Shown here piece by piece: positions 23,877-33,238 of a stretch of DNA of 64,000 nt. Under the pieces are notes generated by a model, which searched no databases, was not told the origin of the DNA, and was given only the letters and a program-made list of their open reading frames with translations. The number at the start of each line of letters is the position of its first letter. The first letter of the stretch is position 1. The stretch comes from Bacteroidales bacterium WCE2008 (lineage in GTDB: Bacteria > Bacteroidota > Bacteroidia > Bacteroidales > UBA932): positions 496,001-560,000 of the forward strand of contig FUZM01000001.1 in assembly GCA_900167925.1 (NCBI GenBank), in the 5' to 3' direction. A program made the translations under genes and the position numbers.

Positions 23877-26369
23877 ATGAGATTATCGGAAATGCAGACG
23901 GGAAGCGTGGGCGTGATCGTCAAGGTAAACGGTCACGGCAGCTTCAGGAAAAGATTGATCGAGATGGGATTCATCGCCGGCAAGAAGGTCAGCGTGATAC
24001 TGAATGCCCCTCTCAAGGATCCGATCGAATATGAGATACTGGGCTACAAGCTTTCCCTGAGAAGGGACGAAGCCCGCATGATAGAAGTGATAAGCGAGGA
24101 AGAAGCAAAGGCCCAGCTTATCAGCGAAGGCATGAAGATACCTCCGGTGGATGCCGATGCAGACGAGAAGGACTGGCTCGACCGCGAGATGGAGAAGCTG
24201 GCCAATGAGCGCGGCCATGTAATCCGCGTCGCCCTGGTCGGCAACCCGAACTGCGGAAAGACCTCCCTCTTCAACATAGCCTCCGGCAGCCATGAGCATG
24301 TCGGCAACTACAGCGGCGTGACCGTGGATGCCAAGGAAGGCCGCTTCGAATACGGCGGGTACAAATTCGTGCTCGTTGACCTGCCCGGTACATACTCCCT
24401 TTCCGCATATTCCCCGGAAGAACTCTACGTCAGGAAAAACCTGCTTGAAGCGATGCCGGACGTGGTAGTCAACGTAGTGGACGCATCCAACATCGAGAGA
24501 AACCTCTACCTGACCACCCAGGTGATCGACATGAACCTCCGCACCGTGGTCGCCCTGAACATGTACGACGAACTCGAGGCCAAGGGCGACAAGATCGACA
24601 TCAAGCAGCTCGGCTGGCTTCTCGGCATTCCGATAGTGCCGACCGTCAGCAGGGACGGCAAAGGCATCCCGGAGCTCTTCGACACGGTCATAAAGATCTA
24701 CACCCAGAGCGACCCGACTCTTGCGAGACATATACATATCAACCATGGTCCCGAAATCGAGAAGAGCATCGACCGCATCAAGCTGATGCTCCAGGAGAAC
24801 GAGGAACTGCGCACCAGATACTCCACCAGATATCTGGCCATCAAATATCTGGAGAACGACTCCGATGTCGAGAGGATCGTCGAGAGCCTGCCGGGACGCA
24901 ACCTGCTGATCGCCGCCCGCGTCGAGGAGCAGCGCAGGATCGAGGATCTCATGCATACGAACACTGAGTCCGCGATCGTCGATGCGAAATATGCGTTCAT
25001 ACAGGGAGCGCTCGCCGAGACATACACCCGGCACATCGAGAAGCGTCCCCGCCGCACCATAACCGACAAGATCGACGCCGTCGTCACCAACAAGTGGATG
25101 GCTTTCCCGATATTCGTACTGCTTCTGTACATAATGTTCGAGGCCACATTCGCCCTCGGCAACTATCCGATGGACTGGATCGACTGGCTCGTCGGCAAAT
25201 TCGGAGAATTCGTCGCGATGTTCATGAAAGACGGCTGGCTGAAGGATCTCATGGTCAACGGCGTCATCGCCGGAGTCGGCAGCGTCCTGGTGTTCCTCCC
25301 GAACATCATGATACTGTATTTCTTCATCTCGCTGATGGAGGATTCCGGATACATGGCCAGGGCCGCCTTTATCGTGGACAAGCTGATGCATAAGATCGGC
25401 CTGCACGGCAAGAGCTTCATTCCTATGGTCATGGGCTTCGGCTGCAATGTGCCTGCAATCATGGCCACCCGCTCGATCGAGAGCCGCAAGTCCAGGCTCA
25501 TAACCATCGCGATCATCCCGTTCATGTCCTGCGCCGGCCGTCTCCCGATATTCGTGCTGATCGCCGGAGCGTTCTTCCCGGCCAATGCGGCCCTGGCCAT
25601 GCTGGGCATATATCTGCTCGGAATAGTGCTGGCGATTCTCTCCGCCACCGTGCTCAGCCGCTTCGTGAAGGATGACGACCTGCCTTTCGTGATGGAGCTT
25701 CCTCCTTATCGCGTGCCTACGGGCAAGGCTATCTGGAGACATACTTGGGAGAAAGGAAAGCAGTATCTGCAGAAGATGGCCACCACCATCCTTATCTGCT
25801 CGATAATCATCTGGTTCCTGGGCTTCTTCCCGAGAAATACCGAACTGATCGATGCCCAGGCTCGTTATGCCGAGCTTACCGAGCAGCCGGTACTGACGGA
25901 GGACCTCCAGGCTGAGCTTGATTCCGTCTCCGCAAAGGTCAATGACCTCTATGAATACCAGCAGGAAAATTCCTATATAGGAATGCTCGGGCGCGCTGTC
26001 GCTCCTGTGATGAATCCTCTCGGATTCACTTGGAAGATGGATGTCAGCCTCCTTACCGGCGTCGCTGCAAAGGAGCTTGTGGTAAGTACTCTCGGCGTTA
26101 TGTATTCCCAGGGAGCGAAGATTTCCCAGGGAGAGGACCTTCAGGACGATACGGCCCTCCAGTCTGCCTTGGTGCAGGCCATAAGATGGCCGGCGGCCCT
26201 TGCCTTCATGGTCTTCATATTGCTGTACTTCCCGTGCGTGGCGACTTTCGTAGCCATCAAGAACGAGACGGGCAGATGGCGCTGGGCAATCCTCTGCTGT
26301 GCCTACACCATGGTCGTGGCCTGGGTATTCGCCCTCCTCGCCAACCAGATCGGTACGCTCTTCCTTTAG
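23877..26369 (+). CDS. feoB: Ferrous iron transporter, FeoA-FeoB fusion
   Basis: An 830-aa fusion. An N-terminal FeoA SH3-like domain (MRLSEMQTGSVGVIVKVNG ... about 75 aa) and a short acidic linker lead into the FeoB GTPase: G1 VGNPNCGKTS at 122-130, G3 DLPGTYSLS, G4-like LNMYDE. Next come the helical GDI-like region and the membrane permease with paired Gate motifs (GFGCNVPAI, MSCAGRLPIF, GVAAKELVV). It imports Fe2+ across the inner membrane. The fused form is usual in Bacteroidetes. The stop is followed by a hairpin region and an iron/haem cluster. Confidence 0.96.
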   Translation: MRLSEMQTGSVGVIVKVNGHGSFRKRLIEMGFIAGKKVSVILNAPLKDPIEYEILGYKLSLRRDEARMIEVISEEEAKAQLISEGMKIPPVDADADEKDWLDREMEKLANERGHVIRVALVGNPNCGKTSLFNIASGSHEHVGNYSGVTVDAKEGRFEYGGYKFVLVDLPGTYSLSAYSPEELYVRKNLLEAMPDVVVNVVDASNIERNLYLTTQVIDMNLRTVVALNMYDELEAKGDKIDIKQLGWLLGIPIVPTVSRDGKGIPELFDTVIKIYTQSDPTLARHIHINHGPEIEKSIDRIKLMLQENEELRTRYSTRYLAIKYLENDSDVERIVESLPGRNLLIAARVEEQRRIEDLMHTNTESAIVDAKYAFIQGALAETYTRHIEKRPRRTITDKIDAVVTNKWMAFPIFVLLLYIMFEATFALGNYPMDWIDWLVGKFGEFVAMFMKDGWLKDLMVNGVIAGVGSVLVFLPNIMILYFFISLMEDSGYMARAAFIVDKLMHKIGLHGKSFIPMVMGFGCNVPAIMATRSIESRKSRLITIAIIPFMSCAGRLPIFVLIAGAFFPANAALAMLGIYLLGIVLAILSATVLSRFVKDDDLPFVMELPPYRVPTGKAIWRHTWEKGKQYLQKMATTILICSIIIWFLGFFPRNTELIDAQARYAELTEQPVLTEDLQAELDSVSAKVNDLYEYQQENSYIGMLGRAVAPVMNPLGFTWKMDVSLLTGVAAKELVVSTLGVMYSQGAKISQGEDLQDDTALQSALVQAIRWPAALAFMVFILLYFPCVATFVAIKNETGRWRWAILCCAYTMVVAWVFALLANQIGTLFL

Positions 26370-26389
26370 CGTAAGGGTTACATATATAA

Positions 26390-26501
26390 AAGTTAAGCAG
26401 CCGGCCTTTCACAAGGGCGGCTGCTCTCAACAACAATTAAAAGGATAACTCACTAAACTTGTTAACTATATGGCTTGATTAACTTTCATTAATCTTGATT
26501 T
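26390..26501 (-). ncRNA. Candidate small RNA next to feoB
   Basis: On the minus strand a full promoter (ATTG at plus 26536-26539, 20-bp spacer, TACCTTTG at plus 26508-26515) points towards feoB. About 80 bp later comes a terminator-like hairpin: AGCAGCCG / CGGCTGCT with an inner CCTT-GTGA-AAGG stem, then TTAACTTTT. There is no gene on this strand. The RNA would be about 105-115 nt. Its place between feoB and an iron-linked operon suggests iron-related regulation, which is inference. Confidence 0.45.
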
Positions 26502-26545
26502 CTGATGCAAAGGTAATACGGCAGGCCTTTCGTGGCAATACTGAA

Positions 26546-26607
26546 AAGTTGGTATTTTCCCCGATTTGCCATACCAACTTATTTGAACAAATTACCAATT
26601 CTTGGTA
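26546..26607. promoter_or_regulatory. TTGGTAT operator cluster
   Basis: AAGTTGGTAT (26546-26555) and ATACCAACTT (26571-26580) are perfect 10-bp inverted arms. A second pair, TACCAA (26593-26598) and TTGGTA (26602-26607), follows. The four half-sites lie between the two divergent promoters, 30-90 bp upstream of the porin -33 box, as expected for a dimeric regulator serving both. The remaining 26370-26693 gap is AT-rich leader sequence. Confidence 0.6.
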
Positions 26608-26638
26608 TCCTTAAAATGTTTTATCACAATTATTAAGG

Positions 26639-26670
26639 ATTGTCCCGAAAACTCTCATGGACTAATTTTG
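26639..26670 (+). promoter_or_regulatory. Promoter of the porin-imelysin-oxidoreductase operon
   Basis: ATTG (26639-26642), 20-bp spacer, TAATTTTG (26663-26670). The first start codon lies 24 bp downstream of the -7 box. Confidence 0.72.
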
Positions 26671-26693
26671 TGAGCGTAAACAAAAAAGAGTCT

Positions 26694-27950
26694 ATGAAAA
26701 AAATAATTCTGTTCTTCGTGCTGTTCTTTTCCCTTTCGGGAATCCTTTCGGCACAGAAACTTACGATAGGCGGATATGGCGAAGTCGCCATGACCAGGAA
26801 CTATTATAGTGACAACGTATATCGCTATTCAAGCGCAGCATCACATAAGGATGAAAACCACGGACGCTTCGACATTCCCCATGCAGTAATATACCTTTCT
26901 TATGATTTCGGCAAAGGTTGGTTGATGCAGTCTGAGATCGAGTTTGAGCATCTCGGAACCGGAGCGGCTTCAGAGAAAGAATTTGAGGAAGCCGGAGAAT
27001 GGGAGACGGAAATCGAGAAAGGCGGAGAGGTCGCCCTCGAGCAGTTCTGGATCCAGAAGACGTTCCTTCCTCAGCTGAATGTCCGCGTGGGCCATATCGT
27101 AGTACCTGTCGGAGGTCTCAACAATGCTCATGAACCTCTGGAATTCTTCACCGTGTATCGCCCTGAAGGTGAATATACAATCCTCCCTTCTACTTGGCAT
27201 GACACCGGAATCAGCATCTGGGGCCGTGCCGGGAAATGGCGCTATGAGGCCATGGTAGTCGCAGGTCTCGACGCATTCATGTTCGGCCGCGACAATTTCA
27301 TCAAAGGCGGGGCCGGCTCGCCGTTCGAATTCAAGGTTGCGAACAAATACGGCTATGCCGGACGTATCGACAACTATTCTATAAAGGGACTCCGTCTCGG
27401 TCTCAGCGGATTTTACGGGGAGTCCATGCACAATACCTACCCTGACGAGATGAGCACCGGCAAATATGCCGATATCAAGGGCAGGGTTCTTTTCGGAGCA
27501 TTTGACTTTACATATAGTGGCCATAACATACTGGCAAGGGGAAATGCCGATTACGGCACTCTTTCCGATGCAGGTATCATCAGCAATGTCAAGCGCAACC
27601 GCACGGCCAACAATGCTCCATACGACAAGTCTCCTGTAGGAAAGGCTGCGTTCGCTGTCGGCGGAGAGATCGGCTATGACATCGCGGCGCACATCTCGAA
27701 GATGAAGTCCGACGGACAGAAACTCTACGTCTTCGGACGCTATGAGTGCTACAACCCATATATCGCCGATTCATCCCAGGAGGTAGCCGGTTTCACCAGG
27801 AAACAGCGTATCGCCGCAGGCGTCAACTGGTTCCCTATCCCGCAGATCGTGGTCAAGGCTGAATATTCGCACCGCTTCCTCATGAGCGGATATAACGACG
27901 AGCCGTCGGTTTCCCTCGGCATCGCATATATGGGATTCTTTACGAAGTAA
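26694..27950 (+). CDS. Outer-membrane beta-barrel (porin-like) protein
   Basis: A 418-aa protein with a signal peptide (MKKIILFFVLFFSLSGILSAQ). Alternating amphipathic strands, aromatic girdle residues and a C-terminal aromatic-rich strand end in YMGFFTK. Segments such as IPHAVIYLSYDFGKGWLM and RVGHIVVPVGGLNNAHEP resemble phosphate-selective or Bacteroidetes porin families. As first gene of the iron/haem cluster it may carry a metal complex or small substrate through the outer membrane. The ATG at 26694 fits the signal peptide; the earlier in-frame start lies within the promoter. Confidence 0.75.
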   Translation: MKKIILFFVLFFSLSGILSAQKLTIGGYGEVAMTRNYYSDNVYRYSSAASHKDENHGRFDIPHAVIYLSYDFGKGWLMQSEIEFEHLGTGAASEKEFEEAGEWETEIEKGGEVALEQFWIQKTFLPQLNVRVGHIVVPVGGLNNAHEPLEFFTVYRPEGEYTILPSTWHDTGISIWGRAGKWRYEAMVVAGLDAFMFGRDNFIKGGAGSPFEFKVANKYGYAGRIDNYSIKGLRLGLSGFYGESMHNTYPDEMSTGKYADIKGRVLFGAFDFTYSGHNILARGNADYGTLSDAGIISNVKRNRTANNAPYDKSPVGKAAFAVGGEIGYDIAAHISKMKSDGQKLYVFGRYECYNPYIADSSQEVAGFTRKQRIAAGVNWFPIPQIVVKAEYSHRFLMSGYNDEPSVSLGIAYMGFFTK

Positions 27951-27970
27951 ATTCATATAAGGTTATAAAA

Positions 27971-29227
27971 ATGAAAAAGACGTTCAAACTACTTGCAGCC
28001 GCAGCATCAGTTGCTGTATGTCTCGCTGCATTCTCATCTTGTGACGACAAAGATGACAACAAGACTTCAGAGCTCTCCTCGGAGGAGGCCGCCATCAAGG
28101 CAGCCGTAGAGGAGTATGTTCCTAACGTGATTTATAAGATTTATGGCAACCTTGCCGATGAGACCGAGTCTCTCAACGAGCAGCTCGCCGCTCTCAAGGA
28201 TGCTTTCAAGAAGGATCCTAATTCCGTGTCACAGGCCGATATCGACAAGGCCTGCAGGACTTTCCTCTCTGCCCGTTCATGGTGGGAGCAGTCCGAGGCT
28301 TTCCTCTACGGAGCCGCTACCCAGTTCGGTATCGACCCGCACATCGACTCTTGGCCTCTTGATAAAGATAAGCTTGCAAAGTCCCTCAGCAACGCCGTGA
28401 CTATCGCTGACCTTGACGAGGAAGGCGCCGGCGCAGTGGACGAGGTGGGCGCTGCTTCCCTCGGTTTCCACGGTATCGAGTTCATACTTTTCCGCGATGG
28501 CGCCAGCCGCAAGATCGCAGACCTCAAGGGCAATGAGACCGACGAGGCCTTCGCTGATTATTCAGTCTCAGGAGTCTCAGAGATCATCTTCGCTTCAGCA
28601 GTCGCAGAGGACCTCATGAACTACTGCTTCGAGCTTCAGGTTTCATGGGACCCGGACGCTCCGGCAGACCGCCGCGAACTCGTAGAGGATGAGCTTGAGC
28701 TGAATACCACCGTCGCAGGTTCAGACATCTCTTATGGCGAGAACCTCCTCCTTACCGGTAAAGCCGGAAGTACCTACAAGACTTGGCCGGAGGCTGCTGC
28801 CAAGATCCTCATCGCAGGATGCTCGAACATCTGCAACGAGGTAGCCAACACCAAGATCGGTACAGCCCACTATGTAAACGGCGAGGAGTATGACCCGGAC
28901 TACATCGAGTCTCCATACTCAAAGAAATCTTACCAGGACTTCAAGGACAACATCCTCAGCATCCAGTATAGCCTCTACGGTGCTGCAGGCGCCACTTCAG
29001 CCAGCTCAAAGTCTCTCATGACCTTCCTTAAGAGCAAAGGCTATGCAAACGCTTCAGCTCTCGAGTCCGACCTCAAGGCTGCAATCGCATCCCTCGATGA
29101 ATGCCTTGCGAGCGGCGTAGCTTTCGTCGATGACCCTACTGCAGCCGTTGCCGAAAAGGCCATCGTAGCCATCAACAAGCTTGACGGCGACCTTAACGAT
29201 GCTGCCGACTGGATTTCTAAGCTGTAG
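27971..29227 (+). CDS. Imelysin-family lipoprotein
   Basis: A 418-aa lipoprotein (AFSSC, Cys24). It is predominantly helical, with the imelysin/M75 signature GFHGIE at residues 165-170 (GxHxxE) and RSWWEQSEAFLYGAA near 102-116. Imelysins are periplasmic, iron-regulated proteins related to EfeO/IrpA, thought to bind metal rather than cleave peptides. Neighbours (porin, di-haem oxidoreductase, FeoAB) support a role in iron acquisition. Confidence 0.9.
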   Translation: MKKTFKLLAAAASVAVCLAAFSSCDDKDDNKTSELSSEEAAIKAAVEEYVPNVIYKIYGNLADETESLNEQLAALKDAFKKDPNSVSQADIDKACRTFLSARSWWEQSEAFLYGAATQFGIDPHIDSWPLDKDKLAKSLSNAVTIADLDEEGAGAVDEVGAASLGFHGIEFILFRDGASRKIADLKGNETDEAFADYSVSGVSEIIFASAVAEDLMNYCFELQVSWDPDAPADRRELVEDELELNTTVAGSDISYGENLLLTGKAGSTYKTWPEAAAKILIAGCSNICNEVANTKIGTAHYVNGEEYDPDYIESPYSKKSYQDFKDNILSIQYSLYGAAGATSASSKSLMTFLKSKGYANASALESDLKAAIASLDECLASGVAFVDDPTAAVAEKAIVAINKLDGDLNDAADWISKL

Positions 29228-29243
29228 TATAATTTTTCATGGG

Positions 29244-29272
29244 ATCTGTCCTGGCGATTAACCAGGACAGAT
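29244..29272 (+). other. Intergenic hairpin between imelysin and oxidoreductase genes
   Basis: ATCTGTCCTGG and CCAGGACAGAT form a perfect 11-bp stem with a 7-nt loop. No T-run follows, so it is more likely an mRNA processing or stabilising element than a terminator. Confidence 0.65.
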
Positions 29273-29303
29273 ATCCTGTTTATAACCTAAGATTTAATGG
29301 ATA

Positions 29304-31091
29304 ATGAATAAGTACTTGTTAATTGGAGCATCCTTGGCAATGCTGGTGTCATGTCACATCAGCGATCAGGCCCCGGCTCCAGAGAAAATTGAGTCCGACG
29401 CGAAATATGTCGGACAAGCTGTCGGCAATTTCCTGGCTGAAGAATGGTATCCTGGCGGCGAGCTCGGAACCACTGATGACGTTTCAGAGGGTTGCTACGA
29501 AAATGAGGCTCCGGCTGTAAACGAGCAGGGGCTCATAAAGGCTTTCAACCACGGAGAGATGTTCTTCGAAAGGAACTTCACTCTCAATACGGCCCCGTTC
29601 AAGGGCCTCGGTCCTGCTTCCGTCCGTAAATCCTGCCTTGACTGCCATCCGGGCTACGGCCATGGCGCATGGCAGAGCTCTTATGAGGCCAACACCAGCC
29701 GTGCGTGGAGCAACGGTTATCTTCTGGTAGTTTATTATGCTCCTGACGGTACGAGCAATGACGGCCCTTATGTAGGAGAAGTCACAGGCATGCCTCAGAC
29801 TATGGCCGCCGAGCCGTTCCTCCCTCCGATCGACGAGACAAAGATCCAGCTCAGCTGGTCTTCTGTCGCAGCCATGGAGAGCGGCCTTCCGATGAAGTTC
29901 GAAGACGGAGAAACGTATGAGCTAATCTATCCGACCCTCTATATCCCTGAAGATGCTTTCAATACAATCCCGACTCCATACGACAACGTGAGGAACCCTG
30001 AGAATGCCAATTACGGAAAGACCGTGGCATTCAGGCTGGAATCTACGATCGGAGTGATCGGCACCGGCCTCATCGATGCCATTCCGCAGGAAGCCATCAA
30101 GGAACAGTACCAGAGGGAGGCTCCTTACGTAGAGCTTAATCCGGCTTTCTGGGACAAGGACGCCAATGATTTCGCAGCCAGCGCATTCTATCATAACTGG
30201 CAGAAAGGCGACCTCGGAGCGGGGTATGATGCCAACGGCACATATTACCCGCGTGACACCTATATGGATGGCAAGCATCTCAAGAAATTTACTTATGCGA
30301 TGACCCGCTCCACCCTGCAGGACGGAGCAGGCGCAAATGCAATCTGGAACATCACCAATGTGTCCCGCCCGGACCGCCCGTATCTCTATACTACTGTGGC
30401 ATGGGCGAAGGCGATGTCCGAGAATCCGGATGTGATCGCTTCTATCCTGGCTGACAAGAATTCTCCATATCGCTGCGATGTCGATAAAGACGGCACAGTC
30501 ACCGCCGAGGAAGTCAAAGAGGCCGTGTATGCCCTTCTGAGTCCTTCTACAAACCAGTTCGACAACGCTTACCACAACTTCCAGCCGGAGATGAGCGCTG
30601 ATGATTTCTATGATTTCATGGTATGGCACCGTGGACTTTCGATTCCTCGTGCCCGCAATCTCAATGATCCTGCCGTCCAGAAGGGAAAGGAGATGTTCAT
30701 GAGCATAGGCTGCGCAAACTGTCACCGTCCGAAGTGGGAGACCGCGGACGACAACTACTGGTCTCCTGCAATGAACGGAGGAAAGCCTCTCCCGAGATAT
30801 CAGAACCAGACAATCTATCCATACTCAGACTTCATCCAGCATCGTCTGTACATGAAGAATGACATTCATGGTACATGGTGCCGTACTACCCCGCTGTGGG
30901 GCCGCGGGCTTTCAGCCGAGAACTCCGGAAGGGGAGACCGCTTGCATGACTGCAGGGCCAGGAACACCCTCGAAGCTATCATGTGGCACGCTTACAGCAA
31001 GGATAGTGATGCTTACAGTTCTGCCGAGAAATTCTACCATCTTTCCAAGGAGGAAAGGGATGCCGTCGTTAAATTCATCGACTCAATCTGA
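29304..31091 (+). CDS. Di-haem oxidoreductase lipoprotein (DHOR type)
   Basis: A 595-aa lipoprotein (LVSC, Cys17) with two c-type haem sites: SCLDCH near residue 110 and GCANCH near 470. The arrangement resembles the di-haem 'thiol oxidoreductase' family often paired with imelysins. An EF-hand-like loop (DVDKDGTVTAEE, about residues 392-403) lies between the haem domains and may bind calcium. It probably faces the periplasm. The stop overlaps the start of the ResB-CcsA gene by 1 nt, fitting its need for haem attachment. Confidence 0.88.
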   Translation: MNKYLLIGASLAMLVSCHISDQAPAPEKIESDAKYVGQAVGNFLAEEWYPGGELGTTDDVSEGCYENEAPAVNEQGLIKAFNHGEMFFERNFTLNTAPFKGLGPASVRKSCLDCHPGYGHGAWQSSYEANTSRAWSNGYLLVVYYAPDGTSNDGPYVGEVTGMPQTMAAEPFLPPIDETKIQLSWSSVAAMESGLPMKFEDGETYELIYPTLYIPEDAFNTIPTPYDNVRNPENANYGKTVAFRLESTIGVIGTGLIDAIPQEAIKEQYQREAPYVELNPAFWDKDANDFAASAFYHNWQKGDLGAGYDANGTYYPRDTYMDGKHLKKFTYAMTRSTLQDGAGANAIWNITNVSRPDRPYLYTTVAWAKAMSENPDVIASILADKNSPYRCDVDKDGTVTAEEVKEAVYALLSPSTNQFDNAYHNFQPEMSADDFYDFMVWHRGLSIPRARNLNDPAVQKGKEMFMSIGCANCHRPKWETADDNYWSPAMNGGKPLPRYQNQTIYPYSDFIQHRLYMKNDIHGTWCRTTPLWGRGLSAENSGRGDRLHDCRARNTLEAIMWHAYSKDSDAYSSAEKFYHLSKEERDAVVKFIDSI

Positions 31092-33160
31092 TGCTTCGAA
31101 TAATAAAGAAAGTTGCATATTGTGCTATGGCAGTCCTCGTCTTGATGATGATGGCTGCCACAGTCATTGAGAAAATAAGCGGTACACCGGCCGCTTTCAG
31201 GCTGGTGTACCATAATCCTTTGTTCATAGGACTCTGGTCTGTCGCCGCCATATCTGTCATCATCTCTATTTGGTCGAACCGCAGGTCCATCCCTCTCTTT
31301 ACCAAGGCCCTGCACCTTTCATGTATCCTTATCCTGGTTGGGGCTATGGTGACTTTCCTTTTTGGGAAGAAGGGAAATGTCCATTTATACTTGGACGAAC
31401 CTGAAAGTGAATGGAACTGCACTGACGGTCAGACCAGAGTATTTCCTTTCGTGCTTACCCTCAAGGATTTCCATGTGGAGTACTATCGCGGCTCGATGGC
31501 CCCGTCCGATTATGAAAGCCGTCTTACCGTGGACGGCGAGCCTGTGACTGTTTCCATGAACAATATACTGCGCCGTGACGGATACCGGCTCTATCAGACC
31601 AGTTTCGACAGGGACATGAAAGGCTCCCTGCTGACAGTAAGCTATGACCCTTGGGGCGTCGGGATTACATATGCCGGATATCTTCTCTTGCTGCTGTCGA
31701 TGATTGGTTTCTTCTTTCAGAAGGATACTGCTTTCAAGGCCGTTCTCCGCAGGGTTGCAGCGGCATCCGCGGTGACCGCTTTGTTTGTGGTGTCGGAGGC
31801 CGGAGTATCGGCCAAGACTGTCGTTGATACTCCGAAAGTGTTGCCGGAGGAAGTGGCCTCGCAGTTCGGAGACCTGTATGTCTATTATAACGACAGGATT
31901 GCCCCCGTCCAGACAATGGCCAGGGATTATTGTCTCAAAGTCTATGGCAAGAGCCATTGGAAAGATTATACCGCAGAGCAGGTCTTTACCGGCTGGCTGT
32001 TCTACTATGACTGGTGGAGGGTTGTCCCATACAAGTTGAAGGCAAAGGATAAAGGCACCCCTGCCGAGGGTGAGAAGGAGTTTCTGGTACGGAGCGTCGC
32101 TTCGGGTGACGCCCTTAGGCTGTTTCCCATCGCTGATTCCGCGGGTGTCGTGAGCTGGTATGGATGCAACGACACCCTGCCAGCCGAGGTGCTCGACAAC
32201 TATGAGCTTTGGGTGTTCATACGAAAGGTGATGGACGTGGTCAACGAGTCCGTGCGGGCCGAAGATTGGGACGAAGTTTCGAGACTGCTCGGCCGTATCA
32301 AGGCCTATCAGGAAAAGACCGCGATGGCGGTGTTGCCGTCCGCGGACAAGGTCCGGGCCGAGAAATTTTACAACCGGATTTCCAGGCCTATGGTGCCGTT
32401 CATGGCTTCAGTGACGCTGGGCATGATCCTGTTCGTCCTTTCCGGAATCTGGATATCCAAGGGACGGAAGACTCCGAAGGGGCTGCAGCATGTTCTTGCT
32501 GTGATCTCCGGATTGCTTTTCATTTATCTGACGGCGGTTCTGGGCCTACGTTGGTATGTTTCCGGACATGCTCCTTTCGCCGGAAGCTATAGCGTGATGA
32601 TGCTGATGGCATGGATGTCAGCCCTTTTTATGACCATTGTCTATCGCAAGTTCCCTCTGGCGCAGCCTCTGGGGTTCTTGCTGGCAGGCTTTACTATGCT
32701 GATGGCGTCCATGGCCTCTGCCAACCCTCAGATAACTCATCTGATGCCGGTGTTGCAGTCGCCGCTGCTCTCGATCCATGTCCTTGCCATGATGATTTCC
32801 TATACCCTTTTCGGGTTGATAGCGTTGAACGGAGTCATGGGACTGGTAGTGCCGGCAGGAGAACCCAAGGACAGGCTAAGGGATATAAGTCTTGTGATTC
32901 TTTATCCGGCGTTGTTCCTGCTTACTTTCGGAACCTTCCTCGGTGCTGTGTGGGCCAATATTTCCTGGGGCAGCTACTGGCAGTGGGACCCTAAAGAGAC
33001 TTGGGCTCTGGTTACGATCCTGGTGTATCTTTCGGCCCTGCATGGGACATATCGCAGCGCGAGGGCCTTCCATTTGTTCTGCATCTTCGCCTTTCTGTCA
33101 GTGCTGATTACATATTTCGGTGTGAACGTAATTTTAGGGGGCATGCATTCATATGCTTGA
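31091..33160 (+). CDS. ccsBA: Cytochrome c biogenesis protein, ResB-CcsA fusion
   Basis: A 689-aa polytopic membrane protein. The N-terminal part has membrane helices and a large extracytoplasmic ResB-like region. The C-terminal part is CcsA-like with the haem-handling motif SYWQWDPKETW near residues 627-637 and several helices with conserved His (LPVLQSPLLSIHVLAMM). The fusion performs System II cytochrome c maturation: haem export and ligation to CxxCH. It is translationally coupled to the di-haem protein. Confidence 0.92.
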   Translation: MLRIIKKVAYCAMAVLVLMMMAATVIEKISGTPAAFRLVYHNPLFIGLWSVAAISVIISIWSNRRSIPLFTKALHLSCILILVGAMVTFLFGKKGNVHLYLDEPESEWNCTDGQTRVFPFVLTLKDFHVEYYRGSMAPSDYESRLTVDGEPVTVSMNNILRRDGYRLYQTSFDRDMKGSLLTVSYDPWGVGITYAGYLLLLLSMIGFFFQKDTAFKAVLRRVAAASAVTALFVVSEAGVSAKTVVDTPKVLPEEVASQFGDLYVYYNDRIAPVQTMARDYCLKVYGKSHWKDYTAEQVFTGWLFYYDWWRVVPYKLKAKDKGTPAEGEKEFLVRSVASGDALRLFPIADSAGVVSWYGCNDTLPAEVLDNYELWVFIRKVMDVVNESVRAEDWDEVSRLLGRIKAYQEKTAMAVLPSADKVRAEKFYNRISRPMVPFMASVTLGMILFVLSGIWISKGRKTPKGLQHVLAVISGLLFIYLTAVLGLRWYVSGHAPFAGSYSVMMLMAWMSALFMTIVYRKFPLAQPLGFLLAGFTMLMASMASANPQITHLMPVLQSPLLSIHVLAMMISYTLFGLIALNGVMGLVVPAGEPKDRLRDISLVILYPALFLLTFGTFLGAVWANISWGSYWQWDPKETWALVTILVYLSALHGTYRSARAFHLFCIFAFLSVLITYFGVNVILGGMHSYA

Positions 33161-33186
33161 CGAAATGTAAATAAGGTCGAAATAGT

Positions 33187-33217
33187 ATTGTATTTTGGTA
33201 GAAAACTATTACCTTTA
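33187..33217 (+). promoter_or_regulatory. Promoter of the fimbrial operon
   Basis: ATTG (33187-33190), 19-bp spacer, TACCTTTA (33210-33217, one mismatch to TANNTTTG). The first start codon is 22 bp downstream. I see no other clear promoter up to 50656. Confidence 0.55.
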
Positions 33218-33238
33218 TTTCCAGAAATCGGATAACAT

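Noticed and set aside
23883-25742. 619-aa minus-strand ORF
   Set aside because: Antisense to feoAB; composition follows the complementary codon bias, and FeoAB has all motifs of its family.
26396-26425. Hairpin after feoB as a plus-strand terminator
   Set aside because: No T-run follows on the plus strand; the T-rich side is on the minus strand, so I assign it to the candidate sRNA.
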